Source: Ignavibacteriales bacterium (lineage in GTDB: Bacteria; Bacteroidota; Ignavibacteria; UBA10030). From it: a DNA stretch of 35,218 nt. The notes below the pieces were generated by a model, which was given only the letters and a program-made list of their open reading frames with translations, did not search any database and was not told the DNA's origin. The DNA is taken from assembly GCA_016194505.1 (NCBI GenBank), contig JACQBK010000027.1, positions 1 through 35,218 on the forward strand. Direction: 5' to 3'. Below, piece after piece: positions 33,834 through 35,218 of the stretch. Each line of letters starts with the position of its first letter. Position 1 is the first letter of the stretch. Made by a program: the position numbers and the translations under genes.

Positions 33834-34325
33834 ATGGGTTTATTAGATCAGCCGTTTGACAATAGCAATGTCTTCATCACCTCGCTTGACAAGTTGTTGA
33901 ATTGGGCAAGGCTTTCATCGCTGTATCAGATGCAATTCGGACTTGCATGCTGCGCGATCGAGATGATGGCGGCTTCGGCGTCAAATTTCGATATTATGCG
34001 GTTCGGTGTTATTCCGCGTGCAACACCCCGGCAAGCGGATGTCATGATTGTTGCCGGCACAGTGACGTTGAAGATGGCATCGCGCATCAAACGGTTGTAT
34101 GATCAAATGGCGGAGCCGCGCTACGTTCTTTCTATGGGAAGTTGCTCCAATTGCGGCGGTCCGTATTGGGAACACGGCTATCACGTCCTCAAAGGCGTGG
34201 ATCGTGTCATTCCTGTGGATGTGTATATCCCCGGTTGTCCGCCCCGCCCTGAAGCGTTGCTGGAAGGTTTGATCAAGCTTCAGGAAAAAGTGCGAAGAGA
34301 AAGCATCGCAAAAAAATCGGCGTAA
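33834..34325 (+). CDS. nuoB: NADH-quinone oxidoreductase subunit B
   Basis: [59 protein letters not shown]. Confidence 0.97.
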   Translation: MGLLDQPFDNSNVFITSLDKLLNWARLSSLYQMQFGLACCAIEMMAASASNFDIMRFGVIPRATPRQADVMIVAGTVTLKMASRIKRLYDQMAEPRYVLSMGSCSNCGGPYWEHGYHVLKGVDRVIPVDVYIPGCPPRPEALLEGLIKLQEKVRRESIAKKSA

Positions 34326-34372
34326 GTATCGGATGAGCCGCGCTAGCAAAATTCTTATGGCTGGAGAAAATC

Positions 34373-34582
34373 TTGACTAAATACGAAGTGATTATATACT
34401 GGAGTAAGGACGACGAGGCCTTTGTTGCGGAAGTTCCGGAACTTCCTGGTTGTGCGACTGATGGAAAGACATATAAAGAAGCCTTGGAAAACGTTGAAAT
34501 CGTAATCCAGAAATGGATTGAAACTACTAAAGACTTGGGTCGCGCAATCCCGAAACCAAAAGGTCGCTTGTCCTTTGCTTAA
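34373..34582 (+). CDS. HicB-like (UPF0150) protein, solitary; TTG start
   Basis: YEVIIYWSKDDEAFVAEVPELPGCATDGKTYKEALENVEIVIQKWIETTKDLGRAIPKPKGRL; SD-like ctggag upstream. Confidence 0.88.
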   Translation: MTKYEVIIYWSKDDEAFVAEVPELPGCATDGKTYKEALENVEIVIQKWIETTKDLGRAIPKPKGRLSFA

Positions 34583-34596
34583 CAATTTAACGTGCG

Positions 34597-35073
34597 ATGA
34601 CTGCTGAAGAAATATACAACAATCTAAGAGCTAAATTCACAGAGGCAATTCTCGAGGCAAAGCTCGATGCGCTTCAGCCGTGGATTTTAGTTGCTCCGAA
34701 TAAGACAAAAGAAATTGCGGCGTTTCTCCATGATGAGGCGATGCTTCGTTTTGACTTTCTTATGTGTTTAAGCGGCATTGATTACAACGATGGCAAGCTC
34801 GGTGTTGTGTATCATTTGTCCTCGATGGAGCACAAGCATAAGATTGTTTTGAAAGCCTATTGCACGAAAGAGAACCCCCACGTTCAATCGGTAAGCTCGA
34901 TTTGGGGGACGGCCAACTGGCACGAGCGCGAAGCGTTCGACCTGTATGGAGTCGTATTTGATGAGCACCCCGACCTTCGCCGCATCCTTCTTCCGTATGA
35001 TTGGGAAGGTCACCCGTTACGCAAAGATTACAAAGTCCCGGAGTTCTACAACGGGATGAAAGTTCCTTACTAA
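34597..35073 (+). CDS. nuoC: NADH-quinone oxidoreductase subunit C
   Basis: VYHLSSMEHKHKIVLKAYC; WGTANWHEREAFDLYGVVFDEHPDLRRILLPYDWEGHPLRKDY. Confidence 0.97.
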   Translation: MTAEEIYNNLRAKFTEAILEAKLDALQPWILVAPNKTKEIAAFLHDEAMLRFDFLMCLSGIDYNDGKLGVVYHLSSMEHKHKIVLKAYCTKENPHVQSVSSIWGTANWHEREAFDLYGVVFDEHPDLRRILLPYDWEGHPLRKDYKVPEFYNGMKVPY

Positions 35074-35092
35074 CGCCCGTTGATACTTCCGC

Positions 35093-35218
35093 ATGATAGA
35101 AACCAGATCTCTCCCAACTGATTACGTATTCAAACCCGGCGAAATTAAAACTTCCAGTGGTAAGACGCTTCGTACCGATGAAATGATCATCAACATGGGT
35201 CCGCAGCATCCTTCCACG
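35093..35218 (+). CDS. nuoD: NADH-quinone oxidoreductase subunit D, N-terminus, truncated by window end
   Basis: MIETRSLPTDYVFKPGEIKTSSGKTLRTDEMIINMGPQHPST; NMGPQHPST is the NuoD signature; not in the ORF track. Confidence 0.93.
   Translation, partial: MIETRSLPTDYVFKPGEIKTSSGKTLRTDEMIINMGPQHPST

Noticed and set aside
34373-34582. HicB-like gene considered as a complete toxin-antitoxin module
   Set aside because: No HicA-like ORF on either side; neighbours are nuoB and nuoC

Overview
This 35.2 kb window looks chromosomal, probably from a Bacteroidota/Ignavibacteria-like bacterium (lineage is inferred from gene content and promoter style only). Segments: (1) 1-7.9 kb, respiratory electron transfer: the 3' end of a bc-type cytochrome b gene (PEWY motif), an 11-haem membrane-anchored c-cytochrome, a tetrahaem cytochrome, then a separate operon of outer-membrane beta-barrel, 14-haem cytochrome and two multihaem lipoproteins (7 and 6 motifs, each with one CX4CH). 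That gives 42 predicted haems and the gene order of a porin-cytochrome conduit, with a sigma-54-like promoter just upstream. (2) 7.9-15.5 kb: ccmF, a universal stress protein, a response regulator with an orphan H-box, and a ferredoxin/alanine dehydrogenase/CoA-transferase/Cys-rich/coiled-coil/small-membrane-protein operon. (3) 15.5-28.1 kb, minus strand: haem biosynthesis (hemY, hemH, hemF, hemE, hemD, hemC, hemA, ccsA/hemX-like) with an S9 peptidase in the middle and many intergenic palindromes. (4) 28.3-33.1 kb: M20 peptidase, cNMP-binding/DUF1003 protein, PduO-type adenosyltransferase, AlkD-like protein, CBS protein. (5) 33.3 kb to the end: nuoA, nuoB, a solitary HicB-like ORF, nuoC and the start of nuoD. 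No rRNA, tRNA, CRISPR array or transposase was recognised. Best candidate for an undescribed system: the bc-type oxidoreductase plus multihaem porin-cytochrome cluster. All family calls were made by eye from the translations.
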